Assembly (NCBI GenBank): GCA_963830175.1
Contig: CAWHKV010000002.1
Span: 620,001 to 684,000 of the forward strand
Origin: JBBRBB01 sp963830175
Lineage (GTDB): Bacteria; Bacteroidota; Bacteroidia; Chitinophagales; Chitinophagaceae
Reading direction: 5' to 3'
DNA: 64,000 bases
The position numbers and the translations under genes were made by a program. The notes beneath the pieces were generated by a model that was not told the DNA's origin, made no database searches, and saw only the letters and a program-made list of their open reading frames with translations. Shown piece after piece: positions 1-9,120 of the stretch (the first letter of the stretch is position 1; the number at the start of each line of letters is the position of its first letter).

Positions 1-458
1 GATTATCGGTTTTATTTTCGGTCCTGAAGCATTGGGTGGATTTTTAGCCGGTGCTACTGTAAGCGGTGTACTTATGGGAATGTTTCAGAACAATGCCGGT
101 GGTGCATGGGATAATGCAAAGAAAAGCTTTTGAAAAAGGTGTTGAGATAAATGGTGAGATGTATTACAAAAAATCAGAACCACATAAAGCTTCTGTAACA
201 GGTGATACTGTGGGTGATCCTTTTAAAGATACTTCCGGTCCTTCTATGAATATTCTGATTAAACTGATGAGTATCGTTTCACTGGTTATCGCTCCAACAC
301 TTGCTCACATGTTTCATACTAAAGATAATGTTGTAGTTGATGATGATGATGTAACCGGAAAAGTGTCAACCATTCTTCCTGTAAATAACATGCACGAAAA
401 AGAAGGTAATTATTGTATGCCCGGTAACTGCAAAACTGGGGTGCTGGCTAAAAAATAA
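1..458 (+). CDS. hppA: Membrane-bound proton/sodium-translocating pyrophosphatase, C-terminal part, frameshifted
   Basis: The left edge of the window lies inside the gene. Frame 2 reads a conserved membrane stretch (GFIFGPEALGGFLAGAT, then MFQNNAGGAWDNAKK) and hits TGA at 131-133. Frame 3 continues with KASVTGDTVGDPFKDTSGPS, the conserved C-terminal signature of H+-PPases, then two hydrophobic segments and a stop at 456-458. Removing one T from the T run at 128-131 joins the frames perfectly, so this is a single-base insertion, real or a sequencing error. Membrane pyrophosphatases hydrolyse cytoplasmic pyrophosphate and pump H+ or Na+ outward across the inner membrane. The ion specificity cannot be judged because the N-terminal two thirds are missing. 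A hairpin terminator follows at 481-509. Confidence 0.93.
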
Positions 459-480
459 TAGCTTCTGATAAAATAAATTG

Positions 481-509
481 GCCCGGCAGAATTACTTCCG
501 GGCTTTTTT
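481..509 (+). terminator. Rho-independent terminator after hppA
   Basis: GCCCGG (481-486) pairs with CCGGGC (498-503) across an 11-base loop and is followed by a T run. It lies 22 bases after the hppA stop and just before the end of the convergent sulfatase gene. Confidence 0.85.
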
Positions 510-520
510 ATGTACAGTGA

Positions 521-1906
521 TCAATGATATTGTTTAAGCGTGTTGCCCAGTTCTTCTTTTATTCCTTTTTCCTGCGTCGTAAGATCGTTATTAGAAATGG
601 GTTCACCATCAGGCCTGCCTTTTTCTACCCTGATAAATTTACCTGATTGCGGATAGCTGCCTACATCATACAATTTATAAGTTTGGTCCTGTGCCCATCT
701 TGTAAATTCAGGTGCGGTTTCGTAACGGTTTAAAGAATACGCATCATAAATAGACTGCCGTACCTGCAGATCGCTTTTAGAAGTAAAGGTTTTATAAAAA
801 CTTACGCCATCGAGAATTCCATAGGTTACAGGTTTTTGACTACCCGAAACATCAGCAACAGTTGGTAAAAAATCAGTAAAGTCTATAATTGAGGTTGATA
901 CAGAACCGGCAGGAATATGGTTCTCCCAGGCTGCAATCATCGGCACGTTTGTTCCGGGTTCTGATGTTTCAGATTTTCCACCCTGTACAGCAAAGCCCAT
1001 GAACTGAGATGTGATATCTGTTGAGGTTCCATTGTCTGACATAAAAATTACCAGTGTGTTTTTCATCAAATCGTTTTTGGTTAAATGGTCGACAATTTCA
1101 CCTAACTTTTTATCAGCATACTTTACCATGTTGCCGTAGTATTTCATATCACTTTTTCCATTCTTAAAGTCCCAGGTAGCATATGCATCATCATCAGGGG
1201 TGGGCGTAAAAGGGGCATGCGGCAATATCATGGAATAGACAGCCAGGAAAGGTTTTTTACCCATTTTTGAATCATCTATAAACTGCAATAAATATTGCGT
1301 AAAAGCATCATCCGGGTAGGTGGTGTCGGTTTGTTCAGAAGGAAGATAGTTGCCCGCCTGGTAAAGCTTTGCGCCTTTATAGCGGCTTCCTTCTTCATCT
1401 TCTTTGTCAACATAAAAGGGTAACCATACCAAATAATTTTGCCACCCGAATGTTTTTATAGAGGCATCACCACCATCCAGCTGCCATTTGCCGGCATAGC
1501 AGGTTGTGTAACCCGCATCTTTTAGCATATTTGCAAAGGTTCTTTCACCTGTGTTCATTTTACCCCAGAGCGTGTAATTGCGAAAGTTGTATTTGCCGGT
1601 AAACAATGCAAAGCGTGAAGGGCTGCAAATGGGGGATGAATGGCATTGTGTGTATCTTTTCCCAAGGGTTGCCAACCTGTTTATATTGGGTGTTTCGTAC
1701 GATGAGCCACCATTGCACCCTGGTACTTCGTAGCCCATATCGTCAGCCATAACAATAAGTATGTTTGGTTTTTGAGGGTTGTTTGAGTCTTCAAGATTAT
1801 CAGCATTGTTTTTTGAACAACTGCTAAAAAAAATCAGGCTTATTACAAGGCCTACAATGGCCGTTAATAGATTTTTTTTGATGCATGGTTTAGGGTACAA
1901 AACCAT
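521..1906 (-). CDS. Sulfatase, lipoprotein, type I C-x-P-S-R
   Basis: A 461-residue arylsulfatase-family hydrolase. The N-terminus has a hydrophobic segment and a lipobox ending at Cys30 (FFSSC), so it is probably a lipoprotein of the periplasm or outer membrane. Metal-binding Asp55-Asp56 sit in MADDMGYE; the formylglycine site is Cys94 in CSPSR, followed by TGKYNFRNY. The cysteine must be converted to formylglycine by a maturase, none of which is encoded in this window. The enzyme hydrolyses a sulfate ester; the substrate is unknown. It ends the likely minus-strand run rhodanese - Tudor-like - three sulfatases, 10 bases after its neighbour. It closely resembles the sulfatase at 4098-5477 in architecture and motifs, suggesting duplication. 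Confidence 0.93.
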   Translation of the reverse strand: MVLYPKPCIKKNLLTAIVGLVISLIFFSSCSKNNADNLEDSNNPQKPNILIVMADDMGYEVPGCNGGSSYETPNINRLATLGKRYTQCHSSPICSPSRFALFTGKYNFRNYTLWGKMNTGERTFANMLKDAGYTTCYAGKWQLDGGDASIKTFGWQNYLVWLPFYVDKEDEEGSRYKGAKLYQAGNYLPSEQTDTTYPDDAFTQYLLQFIDDSKMGKKPFLAVYSMILPHAPFTPTPDDDAYATWDFKNGKSDMKYYGNMVKYADKKLGEIVDHLTKNDLMKNTLVIFMSDNGTSTDITSQFMGFAVQGGKSETSEPGTNVPMIAAWENHIPAGSVSTSIIDFTDFLPTVADVSGSQKPVTYGILDGVSFYKTFTSKSDLQVRQSIYDAYSLNRYETAPEFTRWAQDQTYKLYDVGSYPQSGKFIRVEKGRPDGEPISNNDLTTQEKGIKEELGNTLKQYH

Positions 1907-1916
1907 TGGTATGTTG

Positions 1917-4022
1917 TTATCTTTTTAAGATGAGAAACTTTAATTTATTGCCGCTGTCAATTTTTAGGTAATACACACCCGCGGGGTTGTTAGACAAATC
2001 GAATCTGAAATAATTGGTGCCGAATATTGTTTGTTTGCTGGTGTTTATTATTGTTTTGCCTGAAAAATTATAAATGGAAATGTTTACCTGCGAGGCTGTA
2101 TCAGTAATATATTTAACGGTAATGTTGCCGTTAGATGGACTGGGGAAAATGAGGGTTTGATGCGTTGGCGTAAAACAGGATGAAATAACCTGCACAGAAT
2201 TAGAAAGTGTGCTGCAACCTGTACTGTCAGAAACCTTTACCTGGTAGGTGCCGATGATCTTGGGCATAAAAGTTTTTGATGTATCTCCACTAACAATTTC
2301 ATTATTATTAACCCACTGGTATGTAATATTCTGACCATTGTTTGCCGTAAGCAATACCTGACTATTATTGCACACATCTAAACTTCCTTCAAAAGTAAGT
2401 TTTGCAACAGGGTTGGTTTCGTCTACCTGGCCATTGCAATTATCATCTTTGCCATTACAACCTCTTTCAGGTGAACCCGGATTTACCAGGGCATCGTTAT
2501 CGTCACAATCTCCTTTAGATAAGGCATATCCATTGGGCTTTTCAATTGACAGAATTGAATCTGCTGCAATGCCATATCCATCATTATCCGCATCTCTAAA
2601 ATATGTTCGTGCAATGTAGGAGGGAGGTAATGCATTTTGCCATCCTCCTTTCAATAAGTCCCTCATTTTTGCGAGGGTATCCTTATAACTATTATTGTTT
2701 ACAAGATTTTTGTATTCGTATGGGTCATTAATAATATCGTACAGTTCTTCACCCATTGTATCCCATTCATTGTAATGGAAAGTTTCTGTTCGTACTGCTC
2801 TTCCCATAAATGTGTTACCTGCATTGTTTCGTTGTACCTGGGAAAATATGGCTTTCTTCCATTTGGCAGTGGGGTTATCTAATAACCAAACAAGGCTAGA
2901 CCCTTGCTGATTGGCAGCTGCGGGTAGCCCACATAATTCAGTAAGTGTTGGAAAGATGTCAACCAGTTCAACAGGCCTTTCGCATATGCCTGGTTTTTTG
3001 CCTGGGGCGCAAATAATAAATGGCACCCTTAATGATTCTTCAAATAATGTAAGTTTTAACCATTGTCCCTGGTGTTCACCTAACTGTAGTCCGTGGTCTG
3101 ACCAGAATACTACAATGGTGTTATCCCATAAATTAAACCTGTCCATACTGTCGAGCAATGTTCCTAAATGATAATCAGCTTCAATAATTTCACCATAGTA
3201 TGCATGCCTAATTCTTTTCCATTCGTCGGTTGTATAAGTGAGCGGTTTTTTTAGGGCAATGGATGGAATATCGAGTGTATCGTCTGTTGGTGTATCTGGC
3301 AATTTAATATTGGTGGATGTATTACCTTTTACATTGGTTTTTGTTCCATCTATATCTACCGGTAAAACTTCCTTTCCATTTTTATTGCCTGTTTTATTCC
3401 ATGAAGAAATAAGGGGCGTAAAAGGATTATGAGTTTGTAATCCCAGGGAATAAAAATAGGGTTCAGAAACAGGGATTTTCATTCTTTCGGTCATAAGGGC
3501 TGTAAGAGTTCCCCCCACTGTTTCTTCTTCGCGTTGCGGTACGGTGTCTATCCACCAGTGTGGTTGCTGTTCTAACCCATCGCTGGGGTTTCTGTCAATT
3601 GGTGCGTTATAATCCCATTTTACCTGTTCTTCGTGGTTGCATGTAAACTTGCCATACTTCTCGGTATGGTAACCATACATTTTAAAATATTCCGGGAGAA
3701 ATTTAAACGAATCGCCAAGCACAGTCCGGGTACTTTCTTTATTGGTAAAAACTTTTGTACTGTCGGGTCTCATTCCGCTGAAAATCGATGTTCTGCTCGG
3801 GCTGCAAATGGGGTACTGACAATAGGTGGTTTTAAAAAACATACCGTGCTGCATTAACCGGGCAAAATTGGGAGCGGGTGCATCGGGGTTATTATAAGCG
3901 TCAAACGCAATACTTAGATCATCCAGCCCCACAAAAATAATATTGTATTTTTTTTGGGCCTTCGCACACAGAACATTTATTAATAACACTACAACTAAAA
4001 AGCAGCGGGATGTTTTTCTCAT
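1917..4022 (-). CDS. Sulfatase with MopE-type metal-binding segment, Ig-like region and T9SS sorting domain
   Basis: A 701-residue multidomain protein. A Sec signal peptide (about residues 1-22) precedes a sulfatase domain resembling iduronate-2-sulfatase (Asp34-Asp35; formylglycine site Cys73 in CSPSR) up to about residue 475. Next comes an Asp/Gly/Cys-rich segment (about 477-536: DADNDGYG, then GDCDDNDALVNPG, GCNGKDDNCNGQVDE) typical of putative metal-binding MopE/thrombospondin-3-like repeats. An Ig/PKD-like beta region (about 537-620) and a C-terminal type IX sorting domain (about 621-701, with PSPSNGNITV and AGVYYLKI) follow. It should be exported across the outer membrane and attached at the cell surface, unlike its lipoprotein neighbours. 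The sulfated substrate cannot be inferred. Confidence 0.93.
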   Translation of the reverse strand: MRKTSRCFLVVVLLINVLCAKAQKKYNIIFVGLDDLSIAFDAYNNPDAPAPNFARLMQHGMFFKTTYCQYPICSPSRTSIFSGMRPDSTKVFTNKESTRTVLGDSFKFLPEYFKMYGYHTEKYGKFTCNHEEQVKWDYNAPIDRNPSDGLEQQPHWWIDTVPQREEETVGGTLTALMTERMKIPVSEPYFYSLGLQTHNPFTPLISSWNKTGNKNGKEVLPVDIDGTKTNVKGNTSTNIKLPDTPTDDTLDIPSIALKKPLTYTTDEWKRIRHAYYGEIIEADYHLGTLLDSMDRFNLWDNTIVVFWSDHGLQLGEHQGQWLKLTLFEESLRVPFIICAPGKKPGICERPVELVDIFPTLTELCGLPAAANQQGSSLVWLLDNPTAKWKKAIFSQVQRNNAGNTFMGRAVRTETFHYNEWDTMGEELYDIINDPYEYKNLVNNNSYKDTLAKMRDLLKGGWQNALPPSYIARTYFRDADNDGYGIAADSILSIEKPNGYALSKGDCDDNDALVNPGSPERGCNGKDDNCNGQVDETNPVAKLTFEGSLDVCNNSQVLLTANNGQNITYQWVNNNEIVSGDTSKTFMPKIIGTYQVKVSDSTGCSTLSNSVQVISSCFTPTHQTLIFPSPSNGNITVKYITDTASQVNISIYNFSGKTIINTSKQTIFGTNYFRFDLSNNPAGVYYLKIDSGNKLKFLILKR

Positions 4023-4097
4023 AAAAGCTTATTCAAAAAGGTGCAAAGTAAAAACCTCAGGCAGTTAAAGATATATAAGTATATGTATTTTTTATAA

Positions 4098-5477
4098 CTA
4101 CTTCATTACATTTAAAACACTATCTAACAGCCTGTAATACTTTGCTTCAATAGATCCGTTGGATATTTCAATGGGGTTTAATTCTGCCGGATCGCTGGCA
4201 ATATTGTAAAATTTGCCTTTGTTTTTTGGAGGGAAGGCTGCATTCGCATCATATTTTTTGTAAGTAGAAGTTTGCGCCCACCTGGCAAAGGATGATCCCT
4301 GCCTTTCAGGGTGCGGATAAAAATAAAAGAAACTCCATGGTTTATCTGCTCCCTTTTTACCAGTAGCATTATCCCAGAAAGAAATTCCATCGAGTTTGCC
4401 ATAATTGGGCACCGGTATATTTGCCATATCTGCCAGGGAAGGCAAAAAATCGCTCAGGTCTACCAGGGCATCACTTACTTTTCCTGTAGTAACTCCCGGC
4501 CCCGCAACAATTAGTGGCACATGGGTGCCATAAACATTTGTTTTATGTTTGCCTCCTTCAATCGTTCTGCCTTTATATTTTGAATGGATTAACCGGTCTG
4601 TGCCATTATCACTTGTAAAAATTACTATGGTATTATCTGCAATATTTAATTCTTTGAGTTTTGACATAAGCATTCCAACTTGTTTATCCATATAGGAAAT
4701 CATGGAAGGAAAAAACTTTATGTCGCCGGGGCCGCTCTTGTTTTGCCAGGTTTTGAATTCAGGATCATCAGGGGTTGGCGTAAAAGGTTGGTGGGCGAGA
4801 TTCATGGTCCATAAGGCAAAAAATGGATTGGTTGCATTTTGCTGCATAAAGTCGAATAAGTATTGCCTGAAGAGGTCTTCTCCATATTTACCCTGCGTTT
4901 GGCTGGCAGGTAAATTATTTCCATCCTGGTATACTGCGGGATTCTTGTATTGCGAATTTTCGCCCTCATCATTATTCTGCCCGGATGTAAAAGGGTTCCA
5001 AATTCTATATTGATCAAACCCAAAATTCTTAATGGCCTTGTCTCCTCCACCTAATTGCCACTTGCCTGCTATGCATGTTTTATAACCTGCATTTTTTAGC
5101 ATGTTGGCAATGGTTTTATCGCGCATATCCATATGTCCCCACTTGGTATAGTTTCGAAAGTTGTATTTACCAGTAAGTAACTCAACCCTCGATGGTGAAC
5201 ACATGGGCGTTGCATGGCAGTTAGTAAACTGTGTACCAGATGCTGCAAGCGCATCAATGTTTGGTGTTTTGTAACTTTCGCCGCTGGTGTACGAAGGAAT
5301 TTCATAACCCACATCATCTGTAAAAATTAAAATGATGTTTGGCCTGGCAGCATCATTGTAAGAAACTTTTTTGCTTATTGATTCTGCATTGGTATTTTCT
5401 TCAGAAACCGGGGGTTCTTTTTTACCCGACACCATGCAGGAACCCACGATAAAAATAAGGAAGAGATAGGGTTTCAT
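4098..5477 (-). CDS. Sulfatase, lipoprotein, type I C-x-P-S-R
   Basis: A 459-residue sulfatase. The short N-terminal hydrophobic segment contains VGSC (Cys14), a plausible lipobox. Metal ligands Asp54-Asp55 are in FTDDVGYE, and the formylglycine site is Cys93 in CSPSRVELLTGKYNFRNY. It shares motif order and spacing with the sulfatase at 521-1906 (NFRNYT-WG-M, AGKWQL-GGD) and is probably its paralogue. It is the first of the three sulfatases in the minus-strand run, separated by 75 bases from the next one. Substrate unknown; a formylglycine-generating enzyme must be encoded elsewhere. Confidence 0.93.
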   Translation of the reverse strand: MKPYLFLIFIVGSCMVSGKKEPPVSEENTNAESISKKVSYNDAARPNIILIFTDDVGYEIPSYTSGESYKTPNIDALAASGTQFTNCHATPMCSPSRVELLTGKYNFRNYTKWGHMDMRDKTIANMLKNAGYKTCIAGKWQLGGGDKAIKNFGFDQYRIWNPFTSGQNNDEGENSQYKNPAVYQDGNNLPASQTQGKYGEDLFRQYLFDFMQQNATNPFFALWTMNLAHQPFTPTPDDPEFKTWQNKSGPGDIKFFPSMISYMDKQVGMLMSKLKELNIADNTIVIFTSDNGTDRLIHSKYKGRTIEGGKHKTNVYGTHVPLIVAGPGVTTGKVSDALVDLSDFLPSLADMANIPVPNYGKLDGISFWDNATGKKGADKPWSFFYFYPHPERQGSSFARWAQTSTYKKYDANAAFPPKNKGKFYNIASDPAELNPIEISNGSIEAKYYRLLDSVLNVMK

Positions 5478-5532
5478 AAATTACGCTTAAGGTTGTGGTT
5501 GAATAAATTTATTACGCAAAAAAACAAAAACA

Positions 5533-6078
5533 TTAATCTTCCCGGCTGCCTTTTTCACCAATAAACCATTGCTCTTTATTTTTAAACAGCACATTAAAAG
5601 AGGTAAGGGAACCATAGATACGGGTTATGTATTGCTGAAGGTTTACTTTTTCTTCATCTGATAACTGTTTATTACTGTTTATCTGTTGTTCCAAAACCCG
5701 CAGCCTGTCCCGCAGCATTACTATTTTATGAAAGAAAACATCGATGGGAATTTCTTTAGGCTTTTGCGTTTTGTCTTTAGGTTGCAGCAGCATGGTACCG
5801 CCCGTCCATCGCTCTCCTAGAGGAACTATTTCTGAAACATCACTCCATTGCCTTAATATTTTTAAAAGAGATCTTTCGGTATCTGAAACCGTCTCAACTT
5901 CAATGGTTGCATTTTCCGGAATAATTTCATCGAGCTTATTATCTGTTTTGTCAATTTCCTTTAATCCATGATTGATGAATGAAATTATATACACTGCATA
6001 CTTAACCCCAACAATAACGCCGGGTCCGAACTGGGTGTGTTGCAACCGTGTACCGATTCCTAATTTTTCCTGCTCCAT
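5533..6078 (-). CDS. Uncharacterized protein with N-terminal Tudor/CarD-like segment
   Basis: A 181-residue cytoplasmic protein without signal peptide or membrane segment. Residues about 7-40 (GTRLQHTQFGPGVIVGV, then ISFINHGLKEID) resemble the small beta-barrel found at the C-terminus of UvrD/PcrA helicases and in CarD-like proteins. The C-terminal half is charged and helical, probably coiled. Such barrels bind RNA polymerase or nucleic acid, but that role is only an inference here. It lies 8 bases after the rhodanese gene, so the two are probably co-transcribed. I do not recognise a named family. Confidence 0.7.
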   Translation of the reverse strand: MEQEKLGIGTRLQHTQFGPGVIVGVKYAVYIISFINHGLKEIDKTDNKLDEIIPENATIEVETVSDTERSLLKILRQWSDVSEIVPLGERWTGGTMLLQPKDKTQKPKEIPIDVFFHKIVMLRDRLRVLEQQINSNKQLSDEEKVNLQQYITRIYGSLTSFNVLFKNKEQWFIGEKGSRED

Positions 6079-6086
6079 TTATATCT

Positions 6087-6449
6087 TTATTTTTCTGTAG
6101 GTTCCCTTTTTTCATTCCATTCTCTCCAGCCTCCCGCCATGGAATACACATTTGTATATCCCATTTTCTGCAAGTTTTCTGCTGCCAGTGCCGACCGGTA
6201 TCCGCCACCGCAATATAAAATCAATTCAGTGTTTTTATCAGGCACTTCTTCAATAATGTCACGTTCAATAATGCCCCTTCCAAGATGTTTGGCGCCTTGC
6301 GCATGCCCCTTCTGCCATTCGTTGTCTTCCCGAACATCAATGAGTATGGCCCCTTCCTTCATTTTTTGCTTCGTATCCTCAATCGTCACTTCTTTAATAT
6401 TCTTTTTTGCTTCTTCAGTTATTCTTTCAAATTCTTCGGAATGTTTCAT
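6087..6449 (-). CDS. Rhodanese-like domain protein
   Basis: A 120-residue single-domain rhodanese. It has the LIDVRE-EW-GH entry motif and an active-site loop CGGGYRS with the persulfide-forming cysteine, followed by AA-NL-KMGY-NVYSMAGGW, the usual C-terminal helix and GGW signature. It has no signal peptide, so it is a cytoplasmic sulfurtransferase or sulfur carrier. It is the first gene of the minus-strand run ending with three sulfatases, but the 55-base gap after the second gene leaves shared transcription with the sulfatases open. The physiological sulfur acceptor is unknown. Confidence 0.92.
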   Translation of the reverse strand: MKHSEEFERITEEAKKNIKEVTIEDTKQKMKEGAILIDVREDNEWQKGHAQGAKHLGRGIIERDIIEEVPDKNTELILYCGGGYRSALAAENLQKMGYTNVYSMAGGWREWNEKREPTEK

Positions 6450-6569
6450 ATTCAGGTTATTAATTTTTATTGATCTTGATTAAAGTTACAACAGGTAATT
6501 TTATATCGCTTACATGCTAACAGAATATTGTTTACCGCCTGACACATTCCTTGCTTAATTACTTATATC

Positions 6570-7943
6570 ATGACTAAGAAAAAAATCTTATGGTTATCGT
6601 TATTCACCCTGTTGCTCATTGCTTTAGGCTTTGTTATAAGTTACTGCTGGAAATCGTTTCCCATTGTGTCGGGTTATGCAGCCAAATATGCAGCATCCAA
6701 CATTTTTGTCGGTAATCGGGATGAGGAAAGTTTGCGGAAAGAAGACCTTGGCGCCTTTCCCTTTACCCTGGCATCTTTTACCGTAAATTATTCTGACAGT
6801 AGTGTCACTGCAAGTGTTGCGGGATTAGCAAAACGTAAAGCCATTTACCGGAGGGGAGTGGGTTGTACGCTGGTGCAGGGATTAACGGAACAACAATTAC
6901 GTAACCAGCATTTTAATCTTCCAGTAAAAAGCAATAATGGTGATACCTCTTTTTGGCCAAATATAATTACAGACACTTTTCATTCTATTAACAGCGATAA
7001 ATTAAGTGAGGCTGTAAATTTTGCTTTCACGGAACCTGACCCGCAGCATAAACTTTTTACCCGTGCAGTGGTAGTTATTTATGATGGAAAACTGGTCGCG
7101 GAAAAATATGCACCGGGGTTTCAAAAAAATTCCATTTTACCCGGCTGGAGTATGACCAAAAGTGTTTTCTCAGCGCTTACCGGCATAATGGTCAAAGAAG
7201 GTAGGTTACAGGTAAACATGCCTGCACCTGTAAGTGAATGGCAGGGAAATAACGACCCAAGAAAAAACATAACAATCAAAGACATTTTGCAGCAAAGCAC
7301 AGGACTTGACTTTGATGAAGATTATGCAAAGTCGAGTGATGCTACCAAAATGCTTTTCGGCAGCGCAGACATGGCGGCATACACGGCTTCGCGTCCGCTG
7401 AAATTTACGCCCGGCAGTGTGTTTTATTATTCCAGCGGTAACACGAATATTTTATCGCGCATTATGCGAAACAAGCTTGGCGACTCTTTATATTACCGCT
7501 ATCCAAATGAAAAACTGTTTAATAAATTAGGGATGAACAGCGCGGTAATTGAGCCCGACCCATCGGGAACTTTTGTAGGGTCTTCTTATATGTTTGCTAC
7601 AGCTAGGGACTGGGCGAAATTCGGTTTGCTTTATTTACAGGATGGTGTTTGGAATGGTGAACGAATATTGCCCGAAGGCTGGGTAAAAGCAACTCAAATG
7701 CCGGCCCCAGCTACACCAAAACTGGAGTATGGTTATATGTTCTGGCTGAATGGATTCGACGACAACACACCGCATTTGCGCAGGTTTAAAGATGTGCCTT
7801 CAGACATGTATTGTGCAGCCGGCTTCGGAGGGCAAAAAGTGTTTATTATTCCTTCAGAAAAATTGGTGGTTGTTAGATTAGGTGTAAATAAAATTGATGA
7901 AAATGAATTCCTCAGAAAAGTAATCGAATCAATCAATAATTGA
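6570..7943 (+). CDS. Serine hydrolase of the class C beta-lactamase/PBP4* family
   Basis: A 457-residue protein with one N-terminal membrane segment (about residues 5-26) and an extracytoplasmic beta-lactamase-like domain. The nucleophile motif S-x-x-K is Ser194-Met-Thr-Lys197 (GWSMTKSVFSAL), the second motif is YSS in YYSSGNTN (about residue 287), and a GGQKVF segment near the C-terminus takes the place of the K/H-T/S-G motif. Family members include esterases, D-aminopeptidases and beta-lactamases, so drug resistance should not be assumed. It diverges from the rhodanese operon, and its 3' end overlaps the convergent DxDD-protein gene by 15 bases. Confidence 0.9.
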   Translation: MTKKKILWLSLFTLLLIALGFVISYCWKSFPIVSGYAAKYAASNIFVGNRDEESLRKEDLGAFPFTLASFTVNYSDSSVTASVAGLAKRKAIYRRGVGCTLVQGLTEQQLRNQHFNLPVKSNNGDTSFWPNIITDTFHSINSDKLSEAVNFAFTEPDPQHKLFTRAVVVIYDGKLVAEKYAPGFQKNSILPGWSMTKSVFSALTGIMVKEGRLQVNMPAPVSEWQGNNDPRKNITIKDILQQSTGLDFDEDYAKSSDATKMLFGSADMAAYTASRPLKFTPGSVFYYSSGNTNILSRIMRNKLGDSLYYRYPNEKLFNKLGMNSAVIEPDPSGTFVGSSYMFATARDWAKFGLLYLQDGVWNGERILPEGWVKATQMPAPATPKLEYGYMFWLNGFDDNTPHLRRFKDVPSDMYCAAGFGGQKVFIIPSEKLVVVRLGVNKIDENEFLRKVIESINN

Positions 7944-9120
7944 ACCTGCCTGTTTCGTTTTTTGTAGTTGTATCAGATACTCCAGCCACAAAACTTTATT
8001 ATAAGCCGGGCAATAAAACAGGTAATAAATATAACTCCAGTGTAAAAAGATCTGTTTAAAAGGGGTAGGATAACTGAAGGCAGCCCTTGCCTGGAAAAAC
8101 ACAAAGTGGTCCTGGTTACTTGTTTCAAAATCTTGTAGGGATGGTATGGTTAATGGTGGCGCATCTGCACCGAGGCGCATTAAAGAAGTGCGCAAAATAA
8201 TTTGATCCATTATGTTGGGGCTAACAGCGAATGTTGCCTGTATATCTTTAATTAATTGGGATTTATATACCTCCAGTTCCGGAATTTTAAAAGCACCCAT
8301 CAGCCGCGAAATATGGTAAAGTAAAATGGAAGAATGCACATAATAGGGCGACAGGTAAACGGGGTTGCTCATGTACTCCCTGTTTTTGATCATATCTGCA
8401 AGCAGTTGTATGGTTGCAGTGTCATGCCGGGTGAAAGGAAGACCTTTTTCAAACATAAAATATAGCACATTGCAATGCACGGCAAAATCAAAATCAGGTG
8501 TCATCCGGCTGCCCAAATAAGTGGAATACGCTGGGTAGTCCCTGTATTTTTTATAGGTAGAAATGATCCTGCGTGAAGGTGTGGCCAGGTTACTTACTTG
8601 TATCAGTTGTTGTTTTAATGCGGAAGCTTCGCTGCTGTCACTGTTATCGGTCATTAAAATCATTACACTGTCATCCGCATCTTCGCCCTGCCCGAAAACA
8701 CTTTTTAAATACTGAAAAATATACGCATGGGGCATAATGATGCCGTCGGTGGGCCAAAAACCATAAAAAGGTTTGCCGTATTGGTTTCTGTAATATGGGT
8801 AAACCCTCCGGATCTTTTCGAGCATTTCTTCTACCAGCAGTTTATTTTCTCCCTCCAGCCCGGGCAGCATATTTTCAAAGGCGAATGCAATTACCGCTGT
8901 GAAAAAAATATTGTTATCGGGGGAAAAATTATGCGGCGCCCCGCCACATTCGCGAAAGGAGGGAAACATGCCTTTATAAAACTCGCCATCTTCTGTAACC
9001 TGCATGGCAGCTATGTTCTTTATCAACACGATTTACCAAAGAATCGTTTAAACTTTGCCCGTAACTTTTACCGGTAAATAAAACCGCAACCATGCAGGCG
9101 GCAATAAGAAATCTCCTCAT
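7929..9120 (-). CDS. Secreted DxDD-motif protein, alpha/alpha-barrel terpene-cyclase-like, frameshifted near its N-terminus
   Basis: The continuous frame (7929-9029) gives 366 mostly helical residues. D117-A-D119-D120 in GEDADDSVMILM (8670-8681) matches the DxDD acid of class II terpene cyclases and prenyltransferase/squalene-oxidase repeats; DFDFAVHCNVL further on resembles their asparagine-rich helix. It is shorter than squalene-hopene cyclases (about 630 residues). An upstream ATG at 9118-9120 overlaps the preceding stop as ATGA and starts a clear signal peptide (MRRFLIAACMVAVLF, cleavage after SYGQ) in a frame one base off. A single extra base around 9024-9030 would join the two as ...SLVNRLIKNIAAMQ. 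A secreted DxDD protein would be unusual. Function is inferred from motifs only. Confidence 0.65.

Noticed and set aside
6139..6483. 114-codon plus-strand frame opposite the rhodanese gene
   Set aside because: Mirrors the conserved rhodanese sequence; Ser/Phe-rich shadow with no start context.
6570..7943. Calling the serine hydrolase a beta-lactamase resistance gene
   Set aside because: It has an uncleaved N-terminal anchor and a variant third motif; the family is dominated by esterases and peptidases.
7929..9120. Squalene-hopene cyclase identity for the DxDD protein
   Set aside because: Too short and lacking QW repeats; only the DxDD-like motif and helical pattern support a relation, so the broader terpene-cyclase-like label is used.
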